Below are positions 22,967 through 32,447 of a DNA stretch of 64,000 nt, one piece after another. The translations under genes were made by a program, and so were the position numbers. Each line of letters begins with the position of its first letter. The stretch's first letter is position 1. The DNA is from Agrocybe praecox (lineage: Eukaryota; Basidiomycota; Agaricomycetes; Agaricales; Agrocybaceae): the NCBI GenBank assembly GCA_964017145.1, contig OZ024852.1, forward strand, positions 1,675,945 through 1,739,944, written 5' to 3'. A model generated the notes under the pieces. That model did not search any database. It had not been told where the DNA came from and worked only from the letters and a program-made list of their open reading frames with translations.

Positions 22967-23758
22967 ATGCTCATCAATGAGAAAAATAAGCGCTCTCATT
23001 CAGAGTCTACCCAGCTCCCGCTGACCGCCCGTTCTCTCGACTTGCTCTACTTCCTTTTCTTCGCTGTAAGTGTTCGTCTGGACACATACATCCTGATTCC
23101 TAACTGACTAAACGCGAATACACAGGTCCACCTCCCAGCATCTATCCTCCTCGACCTCCAATACATGTACCCGCCCCAGCTCGTCCCGGGCTTCCTAAGG
23201 TCTCTCCTCGACCTATACATCGACATGTCCAGAGACCCGCTGGTTGGTGGTATCAATGGGTTCTTCTTCAAGGAGGATAATAGCCAATTAACGTGGTTCA
23301 AAACATTTATCATCCTCGAAGCGTGCGTCGTATACCTCTACCCTTGACTCGACGAGCTCATGTTATCTTTAGGCTATTCCAAATTCCCGTGTTTGTCCTT
23401 GGGTTAAGAGGACTATATCGAGGCGCGTACTCAACGCTTACCTATCCCTCCTCATTCCTAACCCCCACTTTACTCTCCTCCAGGCTCCAAGTCTATATAC
23501 CCCCTCCTCGCAATCTACGGCGCCTCCTCCGCAACGACCACGCTCGCATGCATAACCACCGTCCTCGCCACTCCCTCTCTCAACCCAGAATTCCTCGCCA
23601 TCGCGTCCGTCACCGACGCCCAGCGTCTCCTCCTTCTATCAAGCTACGTTCCGTTCTTCATGGTACCCTTAATCATGGCCGTGGATATGACGGCGCGCGT
23701 GTCACGCTTGGTGAAGAAGGCCGTTGAGTCGGAGGAGGAGACGAAGAAGTGGGAATGA
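22967..23758 (+). CDS. EXPERA-domain membrane protein (TMEM97/sigma-2 receptor-like)
   Basis: Four exons (22967-23065, 23126-23322, 23373-23422, 23484-23758) give 206 aa with about four membrane segments. The EXPERA pattern is visible: RSLDLLYFLFFAVHLPASILLDLQYMYP, later WFKTFIILEALFQIPVFVLGLRG, then YGASSATTTLACITTV and a last segment YVPFFMVPLIMAVDM. The C-terminus is charged and ends KKWE. The family includes TMEM97 and emopamil-binding-type sterol proteins of the ER; the substrate here is unknown. The third intron is GC-AG. The gene is transcribed divergently from TRM82. Confidence 0.82.
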
Positions 23759-24134
23759 TGGATGACAGACACTATGTCTTTCGTTTCTACATAGCAAAAG
23801 TCTGGCCGGACCCTCTCGTTTTGGAGGTAAAGGTGCCTTTTCGTATATTTATGAAAATGATCTCATGACGAAGTGGAAGAATTTGACTCTCATTGCAGGA
23901 TGATGTTCTGAATCTAAAAATAGAAAATAGAGACGACTTGCCAAAGACATTTTTCACCAAGTTCATCAATTTCCTGGCCATACTATGTAAGTTCTACATA
24001 ACTGCAACTCGAGCCAAGAAAAAGCAGCAGTAATGCGGGTATCTTTGTGTGAAAAAAGCGAGCGTTCAAAATGAGGTAAGGACTGGCTGGCTGGCTGGCT
24101 GAAAAGTCAGCTTGAACTTGAAAAAAAATCTCGA
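23759..24134. other. Intergenic region with relics shared with 27.3-27.5 kb
   Basis: No gene is supported. Text such as CTACATAACTGCAACTCGAG and the GGCTG run with AAAGTCAGCTTGAAC resembles 27365-27445, consistent with an older duplication that included SSP-7 and SSP-8. Confidence 0.5.
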
Positions 24135-24681
24135 TCAGACAAACATATTAGGAAGACCATTTGGTTGACAATAGCCGCTGTGACCGAGAAACTCGACGGC
24201 GTCTACTACGTTTGCAATGTCGGTGCCGGCAGGGATAATGAGGGGAGCCTCCATGTCGGCTGCATTTTTGCATTGGCCGTCTCTATGCCATTATGTTCAA
24301 AATGTCAGCAACGGTGATAATATTATGTTGTAATACCAAGCTGGAAAGGATATCTTTTTTGTTGCGAGTTTGGGGGCATTGGCCGTATGCGACCATTTTA
24401 GGGGTACCAATGGCAAACCGGGCAGGTGAGTACTGTATATATTTGTTTGAGAAACCAAGTTAGTAAATTGTCCATTCGCATATGGGACAGGGACAATATA
24501 GATAACTACTACGTACGATTGTTGGATCAGACTTGGCGGCAGCTATACTACGTGCTTCAAGCTGTCCGATGTCCTTGGCGGGGTTGACGGTACTGACATT
24601 GGGAATAGACTGAGAGGCGACGCAGGTGAAGGCTACTGCGGAGACGAGGACAAAGCTGCCGAGTTTGGCCAAGAATAACAT
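24135..24681 (-). pseudogene. SSP-7: degenerate SSP gene lacking the FCxPxTC segment
   Basis: Exon 1 (24517-24681, 165 nt, phase 0) has a normal signal peptide (ends FTCVASQ) but lacks the Cys that precedes the exon end in other copies (DPTI). Exon 2 starts after TATACAG with RFAIGTPKMVAYGQC, which matches RYGxExPKAFxFGEC. The following part does not encode FCQPxTCY and reaches a stop (tag) just before exon 3. Exon 3 (DGQC, ANVVDAVEFLGHSGYCQPNGLPNMFV, stop 24135-24137) is well preserved. No splice choice I tried joins exons 2 and 3 in frame. It is either a pseudogene or a strongly shortened variant. Confidence 0.6.
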
Positions 24682-25382
24682 ATTGATGCTTGAGCGAGTG
24701 GTAGTAGGCTTAATAGAGAACTTGAGACGAGAAGTTGGGAGGACGAAATCATCGAGAAGGTCATTCCTTGTCTTCTTGCTCGAGAAATGGGTGGCGTCCT
24801 ATAGAAAAAAATACCAGGTAGAGCACTGCTTCTAAGAGAGACCTCGGTGCCAAAGGGGGTAAATTGGATTGACTAGCATGAGAACTAGAGAAGCAAGAAC
24901 ATGGAAAGGTGTTCCATCCGATTAAGGGATTATGCATTACTCAGAAGCAGTGGCGATGAATACCAGAAGCATCATCGATATATCATCACTAATTACATGA
25001 ATATTAAAGTCGAAAACCCGGCCTGTTACTCGATGAGTCCTAATGCTCATATAAGTAATACGCACGCGCAAAGTTCCGGTCTTGATTCTAGAATGCTTTA
25101 GAATAATACCAAGGATGTTCACGAATAAGGAAGGTGCTGAACAAGTTGTACGCCTCACCTTGGGGGCGTCTGGATTATTTTGCAGCACAAAAAAACATAG
25201 GACTCGAGTCTGAGGATGGTTATTTGTCCGTGATGATGATGTAGTACCAGTCTGCTAAGTTTGAGATCTCTCAGGCTAGAACACCAGTCCTAACGTAATT
25301 AATGTAAACTGAAAGGTGCAATGATTCTTTGTCCATCTTACATAACTAGAAGAAATACATACATAGGTGAAGAAGGGATTTG
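24682..25382. other. Intergenic region upstream of SSP-7
   Basis: No gene is supported. From about 25195 on it resembles 27570-27790 (for example GATGGTTATTTGTCCGTGATGATGATG against AATGGTTATCTGTCCATGATGAT), part of the duplicated carboxypeptidase 3' flank. Confidence 0.5.
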
Positions 25383-25667
25383 CTATAAGTAGTATACAAA
25401 TGACTCAAAGAGGCGCCAAGAATATTCTGCGATCAATTGATCGAGAGCGGAGCGTTTAGCGCCCAAGTTGGCAATAGCCGTAACCGTCGGCCCAAAATGG
25501 ACACCTTGAATAAATGTTTCCCATGCAGCTCGAGTGGCTGAAGGAAACAGATATGTCGACTGTGTCGCACTGTGTCGGTAATATATCTCGTTCGCTCCAG
25601 AAAGTATACCCCCTGACAGCGATTTGATTTCCCCACCAATGACCGTCGTCGCTGTTGCTGTGGTCAA
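25383..25667 (-). pseudogene. Carboxypeptidase 3' fragment, copy 1
   Basis: The reading VIGGEIKSLSGGILSGAN followed by IYYRHSATQSTYLFPSATRA parallels the C-terminus of the intact S10 carboxypeptidase (VVGGEVKSLEGVIQGGDN, then IYYGNGATQSTYVFPSATRA). Only this terminal exon is present, without catalytic parts, and it continues into unrelated residues. It is a duplicated gene end, not a peptidase. Confidence 0.85.
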
Positions 25668-26087
25668 GTATGAAGTTTCTTTTCAAAACTTCATATATGA
25701 AAGTGATCTTATAACAGTCAGAATAATGTAATTTTGCTTTCTATCTAATTCTATAACTGTATCCCCCTCAGATTGATCGCACGTTTATTGATGATATAGA
25801 ATTGGATTAGACTCAGAGGCGACTCTCGTCGAAGACTTTTCAAGTTACTGTCACATATATCATATCGGTACGGTCACTGTCGTTATCAATGATCGCATGT
25901 CGTTTTGGGCGCTTATTTATTTACGAGCCTTTGCCATATGATCACTTGTCTGCTGGAGTGATATATCACAAATTTTAAAAGACAATTTTAGGAGCTAAGG
26001 CAAATACAAAATCGGCAATACACTGGCTTTAAATATATATACGGCAGTTTTTGGTGCGTGCAATAATCAGATATCATGTCATTCTCT
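25668..26087. other. Intergenic region between carboxypeptidase fragment and SSP-8
   Basis: No gene. The text CTCTCGTCGAAGACTTTTCAAGTTACTG at about 25824 recurs in similar form at about 27320, again marking a duplicated flank. Confidence 0.5.
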
Positions 26088-26670
26088 TCAGAGGCGAGGG
26101 AGTGTGTTTGGACCGCAGTACGCGCTGTGCACGACCAACTCGGAAAAGTCTGCCGCGTTAGGAGTGTTGATCGAGGCAGGTACGATAACTGGAACCGGGA
26201 GAGCTGGCTTAGTGCAATCAGGGTCCCTAAAAATGATAGATTTAGAGTTAAGGGTCTTGAGTCGAGAAAGCAATAATGAGGCGATGCATGATGACTTACG
26301 AAAATCCATAACAAGTGCCTGGCTGGCAGAATACCACGTTGGCGATGAGTCCAACGTCTGTACGGGTCGAGAAGCATTGGAAGTATTCGAGAGTCTCAGG
26401 AGGCCCATCGGTGCCGTAGCGAGTCGCGCCAAACTGTGTGAAGTTGAGACCAATAATCAATGTAAAGGATACATGGAAACGAATATCATGATCATAAACT
26501 GAGCAGGGACGTACAGTGGTTGCAGGGTTGGCAGCCCTACAGGCCTCGTATTCTGCAGTGTCTCTGGCGGGGTCAAACCCGACGATGGGGACGTTTGCAC
26601 TTGCGACGCAGGTGAGCCCAATTGCAAACTTGAAGATGATCAAGGCAGATAGTTTGGAAGGAAAATTCAT
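26088..26670 (-). CDS. SSP-8: small secreted six-cysteine protein
   Basis: Exons 26515-26670, 26300-26433 and 26088-26226 (156, 134 and 139 nt) give 142 aa, with intron phases 0 and 2. A signal peptide ends at LTCVASA. Exon 1 ends in YEACRAANPATT, as in SSP-3. Exon 2 has RYGTDGPPETLEYFQCF and FCQPGTCYGFS. Exon 3 has DPDC, TPNAADFSELVVHSAYC and GPNTLPRL. Six mature Cys. The high similarity to SSP-3, 23 kb away on the other strand, shows that the family spread beyond simple tandem duplication. Function is unknown. Confidence 0.82.
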
Positions 26671-27799
26671 TTTGAAAAGAAGAGATAGTATTAATGTGAG
26701 GCTGAGACCGAAGTTGAACGAGATGGTTCGCTGTTTTCCAACATTCAGAAACCATTCTCGTTTTATAGCCAGATTTTTCGAGGCTGGAGAATCTATTTTC
26801 TCGGTTTTCAAGGCAATGGCATTATTCTCTAGTCTAAAAAAAGAACGTGAGTTTATTGCACACTATAATCTCCCACGCTGAAGTCTAAATATTGAAGTCG
26901 TCTCTTGATAGAAATTCGACCAATTAATGAAATAAACCCAGAAGTGAGTTTGACGAGCTAGAATATGGATAAAAAGGGAATAACTTGCAATTTGTTGCGT
27001 AAGAAGCAGCTTTAGAAGGTCGCTGCAATGGCCATTGAGGAGCGGGTAAACGAAAGCCATAGATTAACGGTTGAATGTTGTTCCCTCTTTTCTTTTTCTC
27101 TGCGACTTTCGAAGTACGTTGACAAGAGACACTAACTCTATTCCTCAAAGCACAGTGATCAGTGCGTTGGGTCTCTAAGCATCTCCACAGATAGAATGAA
27201 TTAAACGTCCTTCCAGCCTCTTTACATATTTATTTGTGGGCGTTGTAAGTTAGCATGTTCCAAATCGGGACGATACATAATTTGAATGTAGGTGTGCTAA
27301 AAATAGAAATCAAAGGCGGTTCTCGTCGAAAGTTTTTCAAGTTACTGGGTACATATATATTGTACATAAGTGCAACTCAAGTAAATAAACAGGTATTCGA
27401 AATGATCTAATAATTGGCTGACCAAAAGTCAACTTGAAAGTCTGAGTCGAGTCCAGGATGTACTACTAGTAGAGTACCAAGAGTGCGTGCGACATTGTAC
27501 CGTAATAGTTTTCAGGTTCTTGTTTTTAGTGTTTGTCGTGCGGAAAGTAAGCCCTAGATGATGTTCACGCATGATGATATTCTGTTATATGAGGATGAAG
27601 GATGAAAATGGTTATCTGTCCATGATGATAATGCTAGTAGTCTGTGAGGTTCAACAAGTTCTCAAGCTAGAATATCATTCATATAATTTATTTAAAAAAA
27701 ATAAAAGGTGCAATGGTTCTTTGGCCATCTCATATAAGCAGAAGACGTGGTGTGGAGACAAGGAATATTCCACAAGTATATTTATATGACTCGAAGACG
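26671..27799. other. Intergenic region upstream of SSP-8
   Basis: No gene is supported. It holds the SSP-8 promoter (TATA at 26760-26767) and, from about 27290, duplicated flank text shared with 23.99 kb and 25.2-25.8 kb. Confidence 0.5.
26760..26767 (-). promoter_or_regulatory. TATA box of SSP-8
   Basis: TATAAAACGAG on the - strand, 90 nt upstream of the ATG, the same spacing as SSP-3. Confidence 0.55.
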
Positions 27800-28034
27800 C
27801 GACGAGAATGTCCTTAGGCCGCCGAGCGATCAATCATTCCGAGCGCTTAAGTTGCACGGCTGGTAGTAGCCGTAATCGTCGGCTTTGCATGGGAACCTTA
27901 AATGAATGTTCTCCAAGCAGCTCGTGACTGTGTGGCTCCGCTTCCGTAATATATCTGGTTCGCTACAGAAAGTATACCTCGTACAATGGCTTGATTTCCC
28001 CACCAATGACCGTCGTTGCTGTCGCTGTTGTCCT
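27800..28034 (-). pseudogene. Carboxypeptidase 3' fragment, copy 2
   Basis: On the - strand TTATATTVIGGEIK and later IYYGSGATQS correspond to the carboxypeptidase C-terminus, but the frame is broken between them (a shift near the GTATACTTTCTG segment). A deletion removes the TYVFPSAT part. It is more decayed than copy 1 at 25383. Confidence 0.75.
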
Positions 28035-28110
28035 AACGAGTCCGGTTCAATAGCTTGCAAAGATATAAAATATTCGTACCCTTTGGACTATGCCTTAGCA
28101 CATCGTCTAG

Positions 28111-28560
28111 TCACGGAATCATGTCCACGCCTCGTATTGGGGGCGCGCTGGGACCTCCAGGAGCCGCGCCCTGGCGATCAGGTGGAGGAGGCGCGTTTTG
28201 AGGTTGATTGGCAGCGGAGCTGCCATCGTGGATGTCGAGACCGAGATGGTTGATGAGCATAGTGAAATGCGAACAACTGAAAACACGAGAAATGTCAAAA
28301 TTATAGATAAAAAGTATGTAATACGTATCACCCTGATAAGTATCACGTATTGAGCGTTTGACAAAAGATGTTCCTTACTTGATGGAGGAAAAGTGATACT
28401 TACATCAGAAAGTATCGATATAGGGGTTCGGCAAAGCATGAAAGGGAAATCAGCGCTTACGACGTTCGGAGAAAGCTTGAGCCCTTTAGGATGATGATGG
28501 CGCAGATCAACTAGGGACAATTTAGCCGCTCATGGTGTCTTGTGGCTTGCCGGCTTGTGC
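28111..28560 (-). other. Possible small gene or gene remnant, unrecognised
   Basis: The frame 28111-28276 encodes about 54 residues (SHFTMLINHLGLDIHDGS, then a Pro/Gly/Gln-rich tail ending GVDMIP and stop) after a good acceptor (GTTTTCAG). Upstream there are donor-like sites (GTAAGC at about 28460, GTAAGTATC at about 28400), but no complete start-to-stop model could be made. The upstream part contains DLRHHHPKGLKLSP in one frame. It may be a small intron-rich gene or the end of a displaced one. I do not recognise it. Confidence 0.3.
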
Positions 28561-28971
28561 CGACCCCGCATAATTGATTTACTTACACCCCCGGCCTGGT
28601 TCTAGCTCAACTGCTCAAGTCCAAGAACGTAGACGACTGCGCAAAAGAACCAAAAAATCACATTGTGTGGTACAAGGAACCGATAATTACATTGAATACT
28701 AAATACTATAAATATCCAAATAAATATCGTAGCGTCGAACATTCTGGTGCGTTAACACTCATCGAGAGTGCAGACATGAAACGGTCGTGACGATGGAGAG
28801 CAAGAAATGCGGATGATATCTAAGGTCATAAGGCATAAACGGTCCAGCGATGGGTCAAGGAAATATGCAGATGCAAACGAAGTGATGAGAGGGTATCAAG
28901 TAGAATGGGAGGCGAAAGAGCAAGCAAAATAATGAAGAGAGAGAAAAGAAAAAGAGAGGCTCGTCCCATGA
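28561..28971. other. 3' flank of the carboxypeptidase gene
   Basis: No gene is supported in this stretch, which lies downstream of the S10 carboxypeptidase stop. Confidence 0.5.
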
Positions 28972-31916
28972 TCATCGTCTAGACGTGGGGGTTGCTTGAG
29001 CCGCATGGACGCTTGATATAAACTGTCTCCAGGAGGCCCGGGTAGCTGAAGGGAATACATAGGTCGACTGAGTCGCCCCGTTTCCGTAATAGATATTATC
29101 GCCGCCCTGTATAACGCCCTCGAGGGACTTGACTTCGCCACCGACGACAGTAACGGATCCAGGTTTCGATCCGGCTTTGACAAGACCAGTGGGGTTGCTT
29201 CCGAGGATAAACTCGCGTAGCATAATGTATGCCTGTGCCATAGAGATAAAAATATAAGTAACCGCAATTATTCATGTAGGTCAACATTTCTCACCGAGAC
29301 AGGGTTGGACTGGGCAAGTAAGTGACCAGCACTGTAAGCTAACACGTAAGACCACCCTCGCTCCTGATGAACGACGCCAGCGAATTCGCCCTTGTCGTTT
29401 TGCCAAGGTGTAGAAGGCTTCCTGGTGAATCCTCGAATGCCACCGAAGGTTGTATTCTGGAAAATGTAATTAATTGCCTGGTATCTAGAAAACTAAACAA
29501 AATCCAATAATCACCTGAATAGCAACTAATAGAACGAGGGCAACTTAAAGTCAGATACATATCCTATACCGCTGGCCATGATGAAACTTACTTTCTGTGC
29601 CAAAATGTGGAATAAGCGCGTCGTCGTTGCCGGAGAACAGAATGATGGCGACTCCCTGGGCGGTGGCATTTTTGGCGAGGTCGTTGAAAATATTGATGGA
29701 CCTATATTATTCATGAGAATCGATTTTAACACATTCAATTGAGTTTACTTACATAGGACCTGAGAAAACACACAGAGAGAACAGGGCACAAGCACAGTAA
29801 ATAAGCGCGTTCGGAAAAAGCGGGAGGAGTCTATACACGTACTGGGATCATTTCCTTGGTCTACGAAGGATTGTCAGGATTAAGTCTCATAAAATGGTAA
29901 AGTTTATACGCACTGGCGCCAAAAGTGAAGTCGAATTGCATTTCCCAGTCCTTGCTGGTAGGAGCGTGAAGAGCTGCGCGGGTGCGCGGATCGTTCATGA
30001 AAAGACTAGCGTCCATGTTGACTTCAGGGTTTAGTGCATCGGGTATATCGTAAACCTATGATGGCCTCATTCAGTATCAATTCCTGCACGCTTGGAGTAT
30101 GTTTTTTACATCAAAGGGGAATCCATTGGGGTTGTCTTGTAAAGCTGGAGTCAGGAGTATAGATCAATTACCAGTCAAGAAAGGATCAGTAAAGTGGCAC
30201 TTACTCCATGGGAAGGTGAAGTTGATAGCGTAGTCGATGTACATGTCGAGTAAGAAGCATCCGTACTATAGAACAATAATGACCGATGGTTAGACTGTGT
30301 TGCGTCAAATAAGTTGAAATCATCATACCCAAGGGTCAACCGTGCCATTAGCGCGTCCAGCGAGGTCACGTTTCCAGTTTAGTTTTGCAATATCGCGTTC
30401 GTGTAAATCGCGCTTTGCAAGGGACTGGGTTTCTTCCGCTGCGCGAAGTCTGAGTTGCTGGAAGAAAGTCTTCTTAGATTTCATCAATGTAAAGGGAATT
30501 TCGCGTTGAGCGGGTTGTGCGAAGTGGACATCTGGAATTATGTTGGTCTGAGGATAAGTGAGATTGACATCAAAATTGCAGAGCTTCGATCTAGCAAGAA
30601 TAAGAGCGAGGTAGGTGTAATAAAATAAAGGTTACATACTGTTCTTTGAAGTAATTATAGACGTCGTGATCGTAACCAATGAGCTGGGGAAATGTCTCAA
30701 TTACACTCAACTAGAAGATTGAAAGTGTATTTTATTATAGAGATATAACTGCGAGGAAGGAGGAAATGGACTTACGGCAGGGACATAGGCAAACACTTCT
30801 TCGGAAGTGTAAGTTCCGTCACCGATGGCAATCTTCGCGATTTTGACTGGCGGATTTTTCATGGAGAAGTAAGCTTTCATGATGTATGGCTGTGATAAAA
30901 GACATTGATCTTTGATTGACAAATCGTATTATGGAGCAGAAATCTTACAATGTATTGCCCGGCATAGCTTTCTCCCGTGATATAGAGAGGTCGTGTGGCC
31001 AAACTCGGGAATACTTTGACAAGGTTGGACAAGAAGCCCATCTTGAAACTCAAAATTAGCAACAAAATAAGGGTTAGATGACTTGGGGGCTTACGAAGTC
31101 TTTCCCTACTTGCTCTTCGTCGAGAGCTGCGCAAGAACGGAGTAATCAGAGTCAAGAAATAGAGCGAGTCTGAATTAGAATGAAATTCACCATAACCGTC
31201 AGAATCTGCCGTCGAGTACCCGACTCCGCTAAGATGAAGGTCGGATGAGACACGAACAAGCACCGATTTTATGTTGCTTACACAGGCTGGTCTATCCAGA
31301 AATAATCAGCTTGTTTATTCCAAGCATAGGGATTTTGGGAGGTGGAGTAGTCGCTGTTGATGTGGATTGGGCCATTCTGTACCGGAATAAGCACCTAGAT
31401 GCGCCAGACAAAAGGAAACATCGCACTTCAAAGAAGAATCCGTACATGCTTGACGACCCGGGACTGGAGACAGAAATTGAGAACATGTTCCGTAAATATT
31501 AGAAACAATACTGCTCACCCTCCGTTAAGCCACAAGCCCCAAGGGTCTTTGTTTCTCGGAGAAGGAGAAGCAGTGAGGGAACCCTTAGATTTCTCCACGC
31601 CGATGAAGAAGAGCGTGTCGTTGGGATGGCCTGGGCGCTGAACAGCAATATTTCCAGCGTATGTCCTTCCAATGTCATATGTAACGTTGGGAAGCTTGCT
31701 GGTGACCTGGTAGTCTAAGAGAACGCGTCAGGATATGCCCTCTACGTAAGGCTTGTTTGTCAATCACATACAGCTCTGCCATTTAGTGCTATAATCGCCA
31801 GTTGGTTGACCGGGATAAGCATGTGGAAAGGAGCTTGGAGGAGCGTCTTGCGAGAAGACACAGGGTACTGCTAGCAGCACCAAGACGAAGTAGGTGAGAA
31901 GCTGCCTACAAGTCAT
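28972..31916 (-). CDS. Secreted serine carboxypeptidase (peptidase family S10)
   Basis: It removes C-terminal residues from peptides; the signal peptide (MTCRQLLTYFVLVLLAVPCVFSQ) indicates secretion or vacuolar entry. Motifs in order: DPWGLWLNGGPGSSSMYGFFFE (oxyanion region), NGPIHINS and NPYAWNKQADYFWIDQPVGVGYS, GESYAGQYI with the nucleophile Ser, PYIMKAYF and IAIGDGTYTSEEVFAYVP, then FSGNDDALIPHFGTE (catalytic Asp) and SAGHLLAQSNPVSAY (catalytic His). GPGSSSM replaces the usual GPGCSS, so that Cys is missing. There are many short exons. Two duplicated copies of its last exon lie downstream beside SSP-7 and SSP-8. Confidence 0.92.
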
Positions 31917-32447
31917 GATAAGGAAGAAAGGGAAGAGAACGAGCGGCCGTCGAGACGCGACTTTGAACTGACGACTCTGAGGGAACTAACGAGCGTGTTT
32001 TATATGAACTACAGCCGGAGGACATGCCCGCATGGAGCATTTAAGCAGACAATTGGACCTGAGAAATATTTTTGGCGGTGGAAATTCTTAGGAGATACGT
32101 GCCTGTCTGTACGAGAACGTAGCGGACCTTATTGTTCAAGGCCATGACGTGACATAGTCAAGCCTTTCGCCGCGCAGAAACGCCGGCTCTCGAGCAGATA
32201 TATTTTCAATTTTATTAGAAAGACAATAGCAAAGTTGCGTTGCTAATATGGTTCATCAGAACTCAGAATAGTCGCAGAGGCGTCCATGAGGATCCCAGTA
32301 GGCACTTGGCCCGCCGAGAGTCGTCAGTCCTCACTTGGGGAAATCCTGTCAGGTGATATGCGCGTATCCGGAGGTCACGTTCCGTCTGCTCACACTGTTA
32401 TTTAGATTCTAGAACTTAGCACATTGCACAACCACACGCCAAGGGCT
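31917..32447. other. Shared promoter region, carboxypeptidase and TFIP11 homologue
   Basis: Divergent upstream region. No gene is seen. A GTTTTATATG on the + strand at about 31999 could be the carboxypeptidase TATA box read on the - strand. Confidence 0.45.

Noticed and set aside
24080..24103. GGCTG tandem run
   Set aside because: A short simple repeat of about four units with no further structure.
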